Source: Epiperipatus broadwayi
Lineage: Eukaryota; Onychophora; Udeonychophora; Euonychophora; Peripatidae
Direction of reading: 5' to 3'
NCBI GenBank assembly: GCA_028023455.1
Contig: JAQFVV010012398.1
Location: 8,456,682 to 8,520,681, forward strand
Length of the DNA stretch: 64,000 nucleotides
The translations under genes and the position numbers were made by a program. Positions 1-12,326 of this stretch are shown piece after piece. The notes under the pieces are model-generated. The model was not told where the DNA came from. It ran no database searches and was given only the letters and a program-made list of their open reading frames with translations. The number at the start of each line of letters is the position of its first letter. Positions within the stretch are counted from its first letter, which is position 1.

Positions 1-1618
1 TTTATATCTGCAATAAGAAAAAAAGATGGCATTATTACTAAAAAGAGAGATGACATCATGAAATGTGGAGAAAACTTCCTCAAGAATTATATAGTAATAA
101 AGAACAAGTGCCTCCTATACCTATTATATCTTTTAAATTGCCCAGAATTTTGAATGAGGAAGTGAGACATGCAATTAAATTTATGAAGAAAGTGAAGGCT
201 TCAGGTAATGATGGAATTATAATTAATATATTAAAAGCAGCAGGTGAAGAAATAGGAAAAAAATTAGCAAAGTTATATACCAAATGTCTAAATGATAAAG
301 ATGTACCAGATGATTGGAAGAATGCAGTATTAATATTAATATTTAAAAAAGGTGATAAAGAAGCTATTAGAAATTACAGACCTATCAGTCTTTTATCAGT
401 TTTATACAAAATTTTTACTAAGATAATCACAACTCATCTACAGAAAACCCTGGATTTCCACCAACCAAGAGAACAAACTGGATTTAAAAGTGGTTTTAGT
501 ACAGTAGATCATATCCAGGTAATTTGAGAAGTTATAGAAAGGACAAATGAATATGAGTTGTCATTATGTTTAGGATTTGTGGATTATGAAAAGGCATTTG
601 ATTCTATAAACATTTCTTCGGTGATTAAAGCATTGGATCATCAAGGTGTAGATCCAGGATATTGTCATATTTTAAAGAATATTTATAAAAATGCAACAGC
701 TACAATTAGATTACATAATGATAGTAGGAAAATCAACATTGAAGAAGGTGTAAGACAGGGTGACTCCATATCTCCAAAACTTTTTACAGCAGTGCTGCAA
801 AAATTATTTTGTGGATTAAAATGGGAAGCTAAAGGAATAAAAGTAAATGGAGATTATTTAAATCATTTAGATTTTGCAGATGATGTAGTTGTTTTTGCAA
901 ATAATGCTTTAGAGCTACAGAAAATGTTGCAGGAGTTGTCAGATGAAAGTAGGAAAGTAGGACTAAAGATAAATGTTAAAAAGACTAAAGTAATGTTTAA
1001 TAGATTTTCTCAAAATATGAAAATAAAGATTGATTATGATGAGTTAGAAGAAGTTAACAGTTACAAATACTTTGGTCAGATTATTAATACAGATGGAAAC
1101 ATAATGGATAAAATTAATCATAGGATTAAACTTGGTTGGAGTGCTTTTGGTAGAAATAACTTAATATTAAAAGCAAATATGCCTAAGTGTTTGAAAAGAA
1201 AGGTTTTTAATAAATGTGTTTTGCCAGTTCTTACTTATGGATTTGAGACTCAGACCACTCAAAGAAGTATGGAGAGATGCATGTTGGAAGTAACAAGAAG
1301 GGGTCGAAAACACAATGCATGGGTAAGAGAAAAAACAGGTATTACTGACCTCATTAAAAAAATTAAAATACTGAAGTGGAGTTGGGCTGGAGATATTGCT
1401 ATAAGAGATGATAATAGATGGACAATTGAAATTTTAAACTGGATTCCAAGAGATTATAAAAGACCCAGAAAGAGACAACATGTGAGATGGATGGATGAAA
1501 TAAGAAAGTGTGCAGGGGTGATGTGGAAAAGAGAAGCTAAAGATAGGAAAAGATGGATTGAACTTGGAGAGATCTTCATTCTGCAGTAGATTGATAATGG
1601 TTGATGATGATGATGATA
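1..1618 (+). mobile_element. RTE-type LINE, 3' part (5' end outside window)
   Basis: Non-LTR retrotransposon of the RTE kind, cut by the left window edge. Frame 1 at bases 1-93 reads into the linker before the RT (DGIITKKRDD, then KCGENFL). It shifts frame near 80-95 into the RT frame that starts at 63. RT and C-terminal region follow to 1,589. The element ends in a GAT microsatellite (about 1,602-1,617), which is typical of RTE 3' ends; there is no poly(A). Two other copies of the same family lie at 43.8-46.4 kb (minus) and 57.1-58.3 kb (plus). Assignment to RTE rests on the RT motifs, the C-terminal W..A.DR..W..LGE pattern and the tail. Confidence 0.9.
63..1589 (+). pseudogene. RTE LINE reverse transcriptase, broken
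   Basis: Encodes the RT that would copy the LINE RNA at a nicked target. The frame is open from 63 to a single TGA at 525-527 and continues in the same frame to 1,589, so one in-frame stop splits it. Before the stop are the RT entry motif (NDGIIINILKAAGEE) and RNYRPISLLSVLYKIF. After it, numbering from 558, come FVDYEKAFDSI (residues 7-17), GVRQGDSISPKLF (64-76) and the catalytic FADD (106-109). The minus copy at 44.1 kb has about 11 more codons between the TYG-E and QTTQRS positions, so this copy carries an in-frame deletion near 1,247. A frameshift near 80-95 separates it from the upstream linker. The stop, frameshift and deletion make it inactive; the RT core itself looks well preserved, so the copy is fairly young. 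Confidence 0.88.
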
Positions 1619-4600
1619 TATTATTTTGATCAACTATATTTTATATGAAGTGTAGAAAGAGATATATCTTGAACTCATTCATATTTACAGACTCATATTT
1701 TGGAAAGTATAAATGTTCTAATTTTTGTGTTACATGAACATATGTGTTTGTATTTAATATTCAATAAGTAAAGATTGAAGTTCAATCATCTATTTAAATA
1801 TAAAGTTAATGTCAATTGAAAATCTATTGCTTAAAATATAATCAGATTATATGCATATATTTTAAATGTTTATTTACCATATATATATTTTTCACTTTAA
1901 TTTATATCAATTTGTTATTAAATTTTTAATTTATTTAAGGCAAATAATCTTGTTTTATTGTCATTCAATTTTACAATGCAAATTTATTGGTTAATTATAT
2001 TTGGATGAGTTGATATTCACTAATTAATTATACAATATAATTTGTTAGAAGCTGTTATAAAAAAAAAATTGGAAATCAAAAACATAGGATGGGTAAGAAA
2101 GCATAATTACATATCTTTTTTTGTATTGAATTTAATGTTTATTATTTGACCAAATATAGATTTTATATAGCAATAAATTAACTGATTTGACATTCTTAAA
2201 TATTTAATAAGTAATTGGAAGCTTAATGTAATTATTTTGTTGATAACAAATAATAGATATACTAAAATAGAAATTATATATGAATTGATTTGATATTTGA
2301 TAAAAAGCAAATATGATAATTATTGAAGATGTGTAAAGGTAGTTGCAATGAAATGTTCATGTATTTTATTTTAGGTCAATGTTGATTAAAATAAATATTA
2401 CATTAAGTTAGTATACAGTCATAAAAAATTGTAATCTTATTCAATATATAAAGCTGGTAATAATAATAAAATTGATTTTGTTACAAATTAGAGTGATTTG
2501 CTTTAATTATATTTAAAGTTCATTAATGTGGATTATAAATTTAGTTTAAATATTACATTTTAAATTTAATATTTGACTATAATAAGTTTTAAAATCTTCC
2601 ATATGCTTTGACAGTTATAATCTAGTTTTAACTACTTACCTTTAATAAACTGAAGAGTAATTGGATGTGATTTGTCAATTGTTGAGATAAGCATCAAGTA
2701 GGAATCTATCATTTAATTTTTATATTGTTATAATTGGATATTAAAAATCATAAGATTTAATAAGATGATTTTAAATGGAAAGATATGTTGGGTTAATTGA
2801 TTTTGTATTATTATTAAGTATTTAATATTATTATAGTTGAATTAGTTAATAAGAATATATTGATATTAGTTGAATAGTATTGTTGAGTTAGTATTACATT
2901 TTATTTTATTTAGTTGTAATTAGAAATCAACTATTGGGTAGTTAGATGTCATTGATATTGAAAACTTGTAGGGTATACTAAGGTTATTATTTCATCCACC
3001 CATAAATTATTTTATTTAAATAGAAATAATGTTTGACTTTTTGATACAAGTTTGTGTTATTTTGACCAGTGTGCTGATTCATGAGGAGTAATAAAGTTTA
3101 TCTGTGTAATTCTTTATCAATACTTTCATTCTATTATAAGAGATTTATATAATAGGTGCATATTATTATTTATAAGATGGTGATATGTTTTTTTTATATA
3201 TTTGTTTTTATTGCTTTATGTTTGATCTATTGCAAATAATGCTTATATTTTAGGATAGTTTGAAGTAATGTTTTATCTGTTTTGTATTCATTCTAAATGC
3301 TCTTGGAATTTATGATGTTAAAACAAAAATTATTATTGTTTTATTAACTCAAGTGCTATATTGTTCTTCATTGATTGACATTCATTTTAGTTTAGTTTAT
3401 TATTTTCATTCTGTTACAAATGACACTACAATTCACAGGCAATATTAAATTAGGATTGTTCTTCATTAATTTATTATTTTTATTCTGTTATATATAGTGA
3501 TCAATAATTAGGCTATATGATACAGTGTACTTCCACATATTTATTCTCTTACAATAATACAGACACACAAACAAAAGCAGTTGTAAATATATGCAACAAA
3601 TTGAGATAGTATAACCCCTCTCTCCATTGCTGTATATCTTAAAAAAACTAATGTCCCATTACATATCCCAGTTTTTTTTGTCCACTTATCAATAAATTTA
3701 AATACAGGGATGTTTATGAAATTATTCATCAACTATTAATTAAAAGATACTGTGGCAGAAATAGTATTAAAGTTAAATAATAAGCAACTTATTAGGAAAT
3801 TTAGATTTTCGTCACTTGAACCAAAATTCTTTGATTTCCTAATCAAATTAAACCTGGATTCTCTACTTACATTAAATATCTTCATATTTAAAAGACATTG
3901 AGGAATGTTGAATATGAGTGCTAGTTATTCCATGGAGAAATGGAAAACCAAACTCACTTGTTCTTTGAATGGGCTTGTTTGGATAATATTCGTGCAGAAA
4001 TTCCTAGGCTATTTAATATAGAATCATTATTTAACTCATATTCAAAAGGGTTTTTTGCTGACATCAGGGCAAAAACTTTTATATTATATGCATTATGGTA
4101 TATAAGATGCTCTTTTATGTACACCATAACCAAAGAAGACATATAAATAGATTTTTCAACAAATTACTCACCTTTAGAGAAAAAAATAAAACTATTATCT
4201 CTCATGAAATATTTACAGGCACATAGTCCCTAATGCGTCAAGCCTGACTCACTAACATTTTAAGTATCTCCAAAATGACGGAAGAATAATTTTGTGCTAT
4301 TATAAATAAATTGTAATCTCTATATATTTTGAATAGATATAAAAAAATGTAATCATTTGAATAATCAAGAAAATATATTTGAAAATAATATAAACTCTTC
4401 AAAATACTTTCTATAATTTTTATCCATTTTATAAAAAATAAATAAATAAATCTATAAGCTATATTTCCAAGAGAGATTTATTCTGAAGCATTATCATGCT
4501 GAATTTGATTGGTTCAATTTTTTAACATATATGAATATAAAATACAGATAATAGCTTTTAAGATTTATTTTTATTCTCAATTTATATCTATATATAAACA

Positions 4601-4700
4601 TTAATCTTTGAAAATAATCAATAAATACAAAGCACCTTCATATATATATATAAGAATATAATCACAGTGCTAATGCTAAACTAAAATAAATATTAAATAT
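1619..4700. other. AT-rich intergenic, no gene seen
   Basis: Only short frames without domain character occur here (longest about 68 codons, at 3,940-4,146, overlapping an antisense frame). Stop codons are dense in all frames. I recognise no repeat ends, tRNA-like boxes or splice-flanked exons. Confidence 0.6.
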
Positions 4701-4702
4701 TA

Positions 4703-4789
4703 AATCACCCCATACGATTAAGCAATACAGGCTTTAATATATTTATTTAACAGAGGGTGGCGCTGGATTGCTTAATCATATGGGTGATT
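4703..4789. repeat. Short hairpin, 23-24 bp arms
   Basis: The arm at 4,703-4,726 is the near-perfect reverse complement of 4,767-4,789, with a 40 base loop holding a GC-richer piece (GAGGGTGGCGCTGG). It could be a tiny MITE or a MITE end pair. The flanks show no clear target duplication. Confidence 0.7.
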
Positions 4790-5137
4790 CGCGTCTATAA
4801 ATATATGGGACCATAAATGAAGGTGGGATTCCATATTTATTGTCAAAAAGAGGTTGCCTTGACAGCAGTTTGAGATTGTTGATTATTATCTATATTGGGA
4901 TTGTCTAAGTGTGACTGATTTCTAATTGTTATATATATATAAGTATATGTGTTTGACAATCTGTAAAAATATTTAATTTAACATATTTTAGCTCTCAGTG
5001 GGACATGAATTGTCATTTATATATATAAGAGGACATGTATTTTAAATTAATATAAACGTTGGGCTAAAAATAAAAGAAGGGCCCATCTTTTATTTCTAAG
5101 TAAAGTTTAAACAGAAAACTATTACTGGTTATTACAA

Positions 5138-5866
5138 CAAGCACCCTTCAACTATCCACACTATCTCATACAACTGATACACATGACCACATACATATAG
5201 AAAAAATAAATAATCACCAATATACATATTTTGTGCTGAACCAGCACTCATCAGTTGGCCCAGATTATCATCTCCCACACACATATATAATCAGAGCTCA
5301 GTTTATATTAAGATAGCAAATCTTCATACTTTATGGACAGGCTTCAATCCACAATCTGATGATGGAAATCCCAAAAGCCATATAGATGCCAATACTATTG
5401 TATGCCCATGTTGCCCTCAAGTCACTGACCCCTCATGTATAGGACCTTATCCATTTAAATACATAGGAAGATGGGTAAATGGATAAGGTGCTATACATGA
5501 AGGGTCAGAGTGACGTGAGGTCAACAGGGGTATAACAATTATATTGGCATCTGTATGGGATTTGGGCTTTCTGTCATCAGATTTTCAATAATATGGATGA
5601 CTGAAGAGTTGAAGATTGGAGTGGATTAAAGTATGAAGATTTTCTATCTTAATATAAACTGGGCAGTGATTATATATGTGTGTGGGAGATGATAATCTGA
5701 ACCAATGAATGAGTGCTGGTTCAGCATGAAATACATATATTGGTGATTATTTATCTTTTCTACAAGAGTGTGGGCATGTGTATCAGTTGTATGAGATAGT
5801 ATGGATAATTGAAGTGTGCTTGAAAGTCTGAATTCAAATCTTCTATATTTATAATTAAGCTTCAGG
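5138..5866. repeat. Foldback element family A, copy 1
   Basis: A palindrome with arms of about 330 bp meeting near 5,465. Landmarks in mirrored order are the block around CTGAACCAGCACTCATC, CACCAATATACATAT, TCAGTTTATATTAAGATAGC, the CTGATGATGG block and GGACCTTATCCATTTAAATAC. The right end runs into AAAGTCTGAATTCAAATC, the terminal block shared with the copies at 9.8, 17.7, 49.5 and 51.4 kb. No coding capacity. The arms are diverged by roughly a tenth, so the palindrome is old. Confidence 0.85.
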
Positions 5867-7540
5867 TATATAAAGAATGTCTGTATTTCAAATGTTGTTA
5901 CAATAAGTAATTTTGCTTAAGGCTGTTAATATAAATTAATAGTTAATTAAAATCACCACCATCAAAACATAACTGTACTTATTACATGAAATAACTCCTT
6001 TTTTTGTATCATAATTATCCATGAAAATATTTAATTTAATATACATATATAGCACTCAGGTAGAGATGAGATGATGTGTACAGAATATAAGAAAATATGT
6101 GATTTTTTAAAGTCCTCATACTTATAAAATTACCTGTCTAAGTTTAAATCTATGTAAGAATTTGATTTAAAAATTAAAAAAAGTGAACCACTTTTTGTTT
6201 TTAAGTAAATTCAAAACAAAAAATCTGTTTTGACTATTAGAGCAAGTAGTTTATTTAGGGCTATTAATAGTTATTGATGGGTTATCTTACAACATCATTA
6301 GTAGACATGTTTTTTTTAATTATTGTATGAAATATCCATACAATTCCTTATTTAGATTAATTATGATAATAAATAGTCATAATAATTTTAAATGCTTAAT
6401 ATTTGAGAATAGTTATCAAAGTAATTGAAAGTACTTATGAATTTTTATAACTGCTATTATGAGAATTTATTATAACTATTAATACTTTATAATTATATAT
6501 ATCTATATAACTATATCATCCACAAAAATTACATAATCTAGACATTCATTCATTATGGATAACTTTAAAATTTCTTAGATTATCCATTCTATTTTTCAAT
6601 ATAATATACTAAAACATGAGACATTTTTAGCACAATCACTTTTGAATGCTACTTATTCCTTGTTTACTAATATACCTATATTTTTAATAGACCATATAAT
6701 TATATTTCTTTTTGTAATGGAAATCCCTATGATTTCACTAATTCTGGATTATTTTTCAAATTATAATTTTGTTATTTTTCAAAGTATAACATAATTAGTT
6801 TGATCTTGCATTTATATGATATGATTTCCAATAAATATTTTTTTTTAATTAGACAAATCACTCCTAAGATTATATTTAGATTTCTAGTCATTAGAGCATC
6901 AATTATGTCTTCTGAAAATCACATAATTTATGATTGAATGCAATAGATTACAAATATTTAGCCAAATATTAATACATAAACCTTATAAAACTATGTAACT
7001 TTCCCATGCTGAGTCCCATAAAATAAATTGCTAACAAGTTGAAGAATACTAATAATTTTAAGTGTGGAAATAGATATCTGCTTTTTGACATTGTATAAAA
7101 TTTATCTAAACATAATTAATATATGAAATATAAAATTAATCAATTTTGTGCACAAAACAATAACTTATTTATAGAGGTGTGCAAATTAATATATACAAAT
7201 CAAACAAATTTATTTGACAGTAATTTGAATTATTTTTAATTACTTTAAAAACAATTTTATGAAGAAGACTTAATTTTTGTAGAGATAATTTGTTGATACT
7301 TTACATTAAAGTCAATTCTTATTTTCCAACAGGAATCATAAAAATAAATATAAAAGGTTGGTGCTGCTTTGGTAAACACTCCTACTTATCATTTTAAAAA
7401 ATAATACACATCTATTTATTTTATAAAACTGTTTAAAAATCTTTTCAAATAAAATGTTAAATATTGTTTGTGCTTTATAAAAAAAGATCTATAATACTTA
7501 ATGTAAATAAATAATTTAGTGATGTATAAATATATAATAT
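5867..7540. other. AT-rich intergenic, no gene seen
   Basis: No frame longer than about 60 codons and no domain, exon or transposon end that I recognise. Confidence 0.55.
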
Positions 7541-8042
7541 TATGGAAGAAAACTAACCACACATGTACTAATAAGTTAGTATATAAATTTATGTGCACTC
7601 ACCTGACTATAAAAGTTTTAAAACCATAAGTGAAACACTTATGCTTAAATCTTATTCTTATATAAACCAACTCATAATGACTGTGCTCAAACCAAGATTT
7701 TATGCTATTATGTGCCTGATATATATATATCCCTAAATTATTTATTTATATATATTCAAATTAATATAGATTAAAATTGCAGATATTTAACAATGCAAAA
7801 TCTTTTCTTCCCTGTGATATATAATCTAAGTTTGTACAAATAATTTATCAATTAAAATGTCAGACACATAATAGGATAAAGTTCTGATTTGGGCAGTGTC
7901 AATAAAGGTTGACTTATATAAGTATAAGCTCTATAATTAAGTGATCTACTTGTGGTTTTAAAACTCTTACTGATGGGTGAGTGCACCCAAATTTATACAT
8001 TAACCTATTAGCACATGTGAGAAGATTAGTATTTTCTATAAG
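7540..8042. repeat. Palindromic element, family C relative
   Basis: Inverted arms: ACACATGTACTAATAAG followed by ATAAATTTATGTGCACTCACC at the left, mirrored by GGTGAGTGCACCCAAATTTATA and TTAGCACATGTGA at the right. The block around CACTCACCTG plus AGTTTTAAAACC is shared with the shorter family C elements at 11,964, 40,756 and 60,882, but this copy has different outer ends and a longer AT-rich middle. No coding capacity. I found no convincing target duplication. Confidence 0.72.
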
Positions 8043-9795
8043 ATGCCCAATGTCTAAACTTTAATAATAATCATAATTAAAAATATGTTCATGAGGATAT
8101 TTATCATGATAGTAGAAACTAAAATATATTCCCTATTTAAAACATTCTTTTACCTATCTATTATTTCCTAATTACAATGTGTTTTTTATCTTTATATGAT
8201 ATATCCAGATTTCTTGATGAATACATTCTGACACAAATGATGTAGTCCAGGGTACATTTGATTCTGCTAATCATCTATAGATTATTGAGACAAGTAGTAC
8301 ATTTGATTGAATAATCCAAATATTGTTTTTTCATTAAATATAACAAAAATAAATTTATTGAAGGAAAACATTTTTTAAAAACTTTTTCAGTTTTTAAAAT
8401 CATTAGAGAAATAATCCAAAGATTTTCTTTTTCTTTTTTTACTATTATACCAACTCATTTTTGAAAAAATTAAAATCCTTTAAACATTTTTATCTTAAGA
8501 GTATTAAATAAACATTAATGCAGAGTTTACGTTAAAATTTTATTAACATTACTAAAGGAATTATTTTTATTGGCAATTGAAATGATAATAAATATGTTTT
8601 CTGAAATAGGCATCCCAATTTTTTTAGAAGAAAGTCCTCTGCATGGAAAATCGTAATGAGTAAATATTTTACACTAGACTTCATAAAAATACCAACAACA
8701 TTTTAAAAAGCCTGCTGTACATCTCACATCACCAAGATCAGATGATGAATAAAATCATCTTCCAGAAAATATTATCTAGATTCAAAGCACTTAATCCTCC
8801 AAACTTAATTTTGGAAAAAAAATTATGACAACAAAAGCTATAATCAAAAGACACCATTATAAAATTACCAACCACTCTGTTGTTGCAATCAATGTGGTAG
8901 ATATCCTCTCTTTCTAAGATTTGGAATATAATCTATTGGAATTTAGAATACTAATAATAAATAATTTGGTCTATGTTTTGATAATTTTAACTTTTTCATT
9001 TATTTCATTTACTTATACTTAATTCAACTGTAAAATTTATTAAGAAAATCTGTGAAGTCAGTACATAACATTTAAATATAGATAAAAACATTATTTTTTT
9101 GACTATGTGTAACATTGCATTGACAATGGTAATGAATTTTTTAACAGAAAAGCTTAGGCATGGTAAACTAGGTGTGAAATGTAATTTATCTATGATAGCC
9201 AGTATTCTTTTGGTATTTATTTATTCTAACTTAATAAAATATATAAAATGTTCTATTTTAAAAATTTACTAGTGTCTCCAATTCAGAATTACAATACACA
9301 AAAGTGACTAATCTAACATTCCTCACCCCTTGTGACAACTTATAATAATATAAAATGAAAGTCAATACCTAAAATAACCTTACAATTTACAATATCCAAT
9401 TATGATGATATGAAATAAATGAAGCATTTTTATTTGATATTTTTACAAATGCAATTAACAAATTAATAAATTAGCCTCCAAATCAATAAAGCCAAGTTAT
9501 TAAATTCTAAATTATAATTATCCTCACATGTGTAGTATTTTTAATACTCTATTATAATCTAATGATAACATTAAAAGCTTGATATTTAGATTAAGTCTAC
9601 AACCTGTACCAATGAGTTTTAAATTTTATCTAAACAAAGAAAATCATTCTATCTAATAAAATTCAAATACTTATTTCATTATATGCACTTACCAATTTTA
9701 TAATATTATAAGATTACCATTTTGCTAACTACATGTCAAGTTACTATAACATGCATGCAATAAAGAATAATTTAAAAATATGCAAATCCAATTAT
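8043..9795. other. AT-rich intergenic, no gene seen
   Basis: No open frame above 60 codons and no repeat end recognised. Composition around 8,600-8,900 is slightly less AT-biased, but I could not read it as any known coding family. Confidence 0.5.
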
Positions 9796-9799
9796 AATC

Positions 9800-9975
9800 A
9801 CCTATGGACCAACTGACGAGTGCTGGATTAGCATGAAATACTTATGTTGGTGATTATTTATCTTTTCGACATGTGTGTAATCAAGTATGTCAGCAGTATG
9901 AGATAGCATGCATAGTTGAGGGTCATGTGAAAGTCTGAGTTCAAATCCCCTATATATTACATATTGGAGTGCAGG
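9800..9975 (+). repeat. Foldback family A, single arm
   Basis: Reads as the right arm of family A: CCAACTGACGAGTGCTGG, GAAATACTTATGTTGGTGAT, GTATGAGATAGCATG and the terminal GAAAGTCTGAGTTCAAATCC. The opposite arm is missing, so it is either a solo arm or a deletion product. The terminal block contains a sequence like a pol III B box (GAGTTCAAATCCC). Confidence 0.75.
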
Positions 9976-10835
9976 TATGAAAAACCTGTACTGTAGAAAA
10001 AATATTTATATATCTAAATAATTAATATATTTATACTTTATAAACTATCGAACTAGTTCAGATATATAATGATCTTCTAATTAATTATTAGACATCAATC
10101 AATAACAAATTAATTAATTTATTATTATATAAAAATGTATATCTAATTAAAATGATAATATACTGGATTTACAATAAAGAAAATAATAAATACACTTACC
10201 AATCCAATCGTTTAACTCCTGGACTTTTTTATGATTATTTATTATAAATTATATGGTGTAAATCCACATACGACTATTATTTATCAAAATTTTATTAGTT
10301 AATAGGTTTGTATTGTTAAATGAATGACAACTAATTAAAATTTATTAACAAGTAAATAAAAAAATGACAAATAGATAATAAACATTTGTGCCATAAGCTC
10401 TAATTAAATATTATGAAAGATATTTTCTATACAAATTAATATTAATAAAATAGATGTTTATACATCAAACATTTCCCCATGTAATATTTAATATATGTAA
10501 AACTAAAATGTTGCAGCACACTTACTCTACTTAAAATACAAGAAAATTAATGACACTTCTGTAATCTTCATAATAAAGGAATTAATTAATATAAAATATA
10601 ATAATTATATTTTTGTTTATTCATTCACCTTATTTTCCAATCAGTAATTGTTACAACACGATTCTTTTGGATTTTCACGATTCTTTTGGATTTTTGACTA
10701 ATTTGCAGTCAATAAACAAACATATAATATTTAAATTGAAGTTTTATCTACTAAAATTTAGAATATAAATGTAAATTTAAACCAAATTTAACTTTCTTTT
10801 ATTTCACATTAAAACAAACAATTAATTAACTTAAA
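9976..10835. other. AT-rich intergenic with a 19 bp tandem pair
   Basis: No gene seen. The only structure is a perfect direct duplication of CACGATTCTTTTGGATTTT at 10,657-10,675 and 10,676-10,694. Confidence 0.6.
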
Positions 10836-11900
10836 GGTAAAGCTGACTTTTAGTGGCCACAACTTTTCTCCCTCTATTTTTAAAAATTGAACTATATTTT
10901 ATTCGTACTATGGGATTGTAAATTATATCTAACTATAAATGTATTTTTTACATGAAGGTTAGTAAAAAAAATTTTTTAAAAACTTACATTTTTATGCGTA
11001 GTTGTGAGCTATGCACACGAGGAAATTTCCAAAAATGGTGGCATCTTCGTGCATACCCCTAAATGCAAATTTCTGCAGGTAGGATGAAAACAAAACTTTA
11101 CTGGTACCAAATTGGTATTTTAGCTTACGCTTTGCTCTCATCCACATATTTTCTACATTATTAGTGTGGATAAGTCCATTGTCCAGGTCAACAAAGCTGT
11201 CGATGACAGAGTGAAGGTATATACCATTATCTTAACCGCTTATATTGCTATATGCATACCAGCCATCAGTGATTATATGTGTGCCAGGTAAAATATGTTG
11301 CTGTATGAGCAGTTCCAGAGTGGCAGCTGATTTATCTTCAATTTCTGTTAAAAAACACTTTCTTGGCCTTCTCTCTATTCCACTGAACACTCAATGGCCT
11401 TCTCTCATTGACTCCTCCCCCATGGTGTTTTTAGTGAAATAAATATAACTAATCAATCTCCACTATCTGTGGTTTGCCATTGTCATCAAATCTGTCGACA
11501 AGTGCTAGATTTCTGGCAAAATATATGGCACATTCTTCATGGCAAAAATTACACCAGTCTATGATGACTCACTTGCTAACACCAGTCTTTTAAACAATAA
11601 AGTGCATTGGCAAATTATTTTAAGTTTTTGCACATGTTAATGTTAATATTTAATAGTTTATAACCTAGCTCAAAATTGCCCATAAAAATGTAAGTTTTTT
11701 TAATCTTTTTTTTATTAACCTTCATGTAAAAGATACATTTATAGTTAAATATACATTACAATTACATAGTATAAATAAAATATAGTTCAATTTTTTAAAA
11801 ATAAATGCAAATTCCTGCAGGTAGGATGAAAACAAAATATAGTTCAATTTTTTTAAAAATAGAGTGTGAAAAGTTGTGGCCACTAAAACTCAGTTTTACC
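10836..11900 (-). mobile_element. Merlin-type DNA transposon, decayed
   Basis: A 1,065 bp cut-and-paste transposon. Its terminal inverted repeats begin GGTAAAGCTGACTTTTAG on the left and match the reverse complement of the right end at 21 of the first 23 bases; similarity extends inward for over 150 bp. It is flanked by AACTTAAA and AACTTAAG, an 8 bp target duplication with one mismatch, the size expected for Merlin. The interior encodes an ISXO2/IS1595-like transposase on the minus strand. Near 11,806-11,835 the right repeat contains a short copy of an internal segment (the CTGCAGGTAGGATGAAAAC block also at 11,075), so it has been rearranged. Confidence 0.88.
11030..11625 (-). pseudogene. 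Merlin (ISXO2-like DDE) transposase, broken
   Basis: The minus strand reads, in pieces, TGVSK, then VIIDWCNFCHEECA, GKPQIVEID (first catalytic Asp), EDKSAATLELLIQQHILPG, THIITDGWYAYSNISG (second Asp in the TDGW motif), SVIDSFVDLDNGLIHTNNVE and NVENMWMRAKRKLKYQFG (catalytic Glu), then FSSYLQKFAFRG. The order and motifs are those of the DDE domain of ISXO2-like transposases, the family that defines eukaryotic Merlin. There is a stop directly after VEID, at least one frameshift between that block and EDKSAATLE, and a TAA after SNISG. The N-terminal zinc-binding part was not found. The protein cannot be made, but all three catalytic positions are still legible. Confidence 0.88.
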
Positions 11901-11963
11901 AACTTAAGATATAATAATCAATAATATTTATAAATCAATAATATTTATAAATATTATACCAAT

Positions 11964-12311
11964 CTATTATTGTAAAGTGCTGAAAAATTGAAATTCTTAA
12001 ATTGGAAGTCAAATTCCGATAATGCGCTATTACTTTAAATATTATAAATCTCCTTGCACACTCATGTGTCAATAAGAGTTTAACTATATTTGTACAATTC
12101 AAATTTTGATTATAACATCAGGCTCACAATAGATTTAAGCCCTGATTTAGCATGGTCAGTGAAAGTTGGTGTATATATAGAAATGCACTCTAAACTTAAG
12201 TGATTCACTTAAGTTTTTTAAACTTTTACTGACATGTGATTGCATGCGAAGAGTTATAATATTTAAAATAATAGTGCATTATCAGAATTTGATTTCTGAT
12301 TTAAGAATTTC
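11964..12311. mobile_element. Palindromic element family C, copy with 15 bp target duplication
   Basis: A 348 bp element flanked on both sides by the same 15 bases, AAATATTATACCAAT (11,949-11,963 and 12,312-12,326). The left end has an unmirrored head, CTATTATTGTAAAGTGCTG. The rest is palindromic: GAAATTCTTAAATTGGAAG with TCCGATAATGCGCTAT on the left is mirrored by ATAGTGCATTATCAGAATT and TTTAAGAATTTC on the right. The middle holds AACTTAAGTGATTCACTTAAG, itself a small palindrome. No coding capacity. A 15 bp duplication is longer than usual for DNA transposons and suits target-primed insertion. Confidence 0.82.
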
Positions 12312-12326
12312 AAATATTATACCAAT

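Noticed and set aside
5343-5375. CTGATGATGGAAAT in family A as a hammerhead core
   Set aside because: CTGATGA is present, but there is no stem II between it and GAAA and the mirrored copies do not keep a core.
11245-11442. 65-codon plus-strand frame as a gene
   Set aside because: It is antisense to the Merlin transposase blocks, which read on the minus strand with clear motifs.
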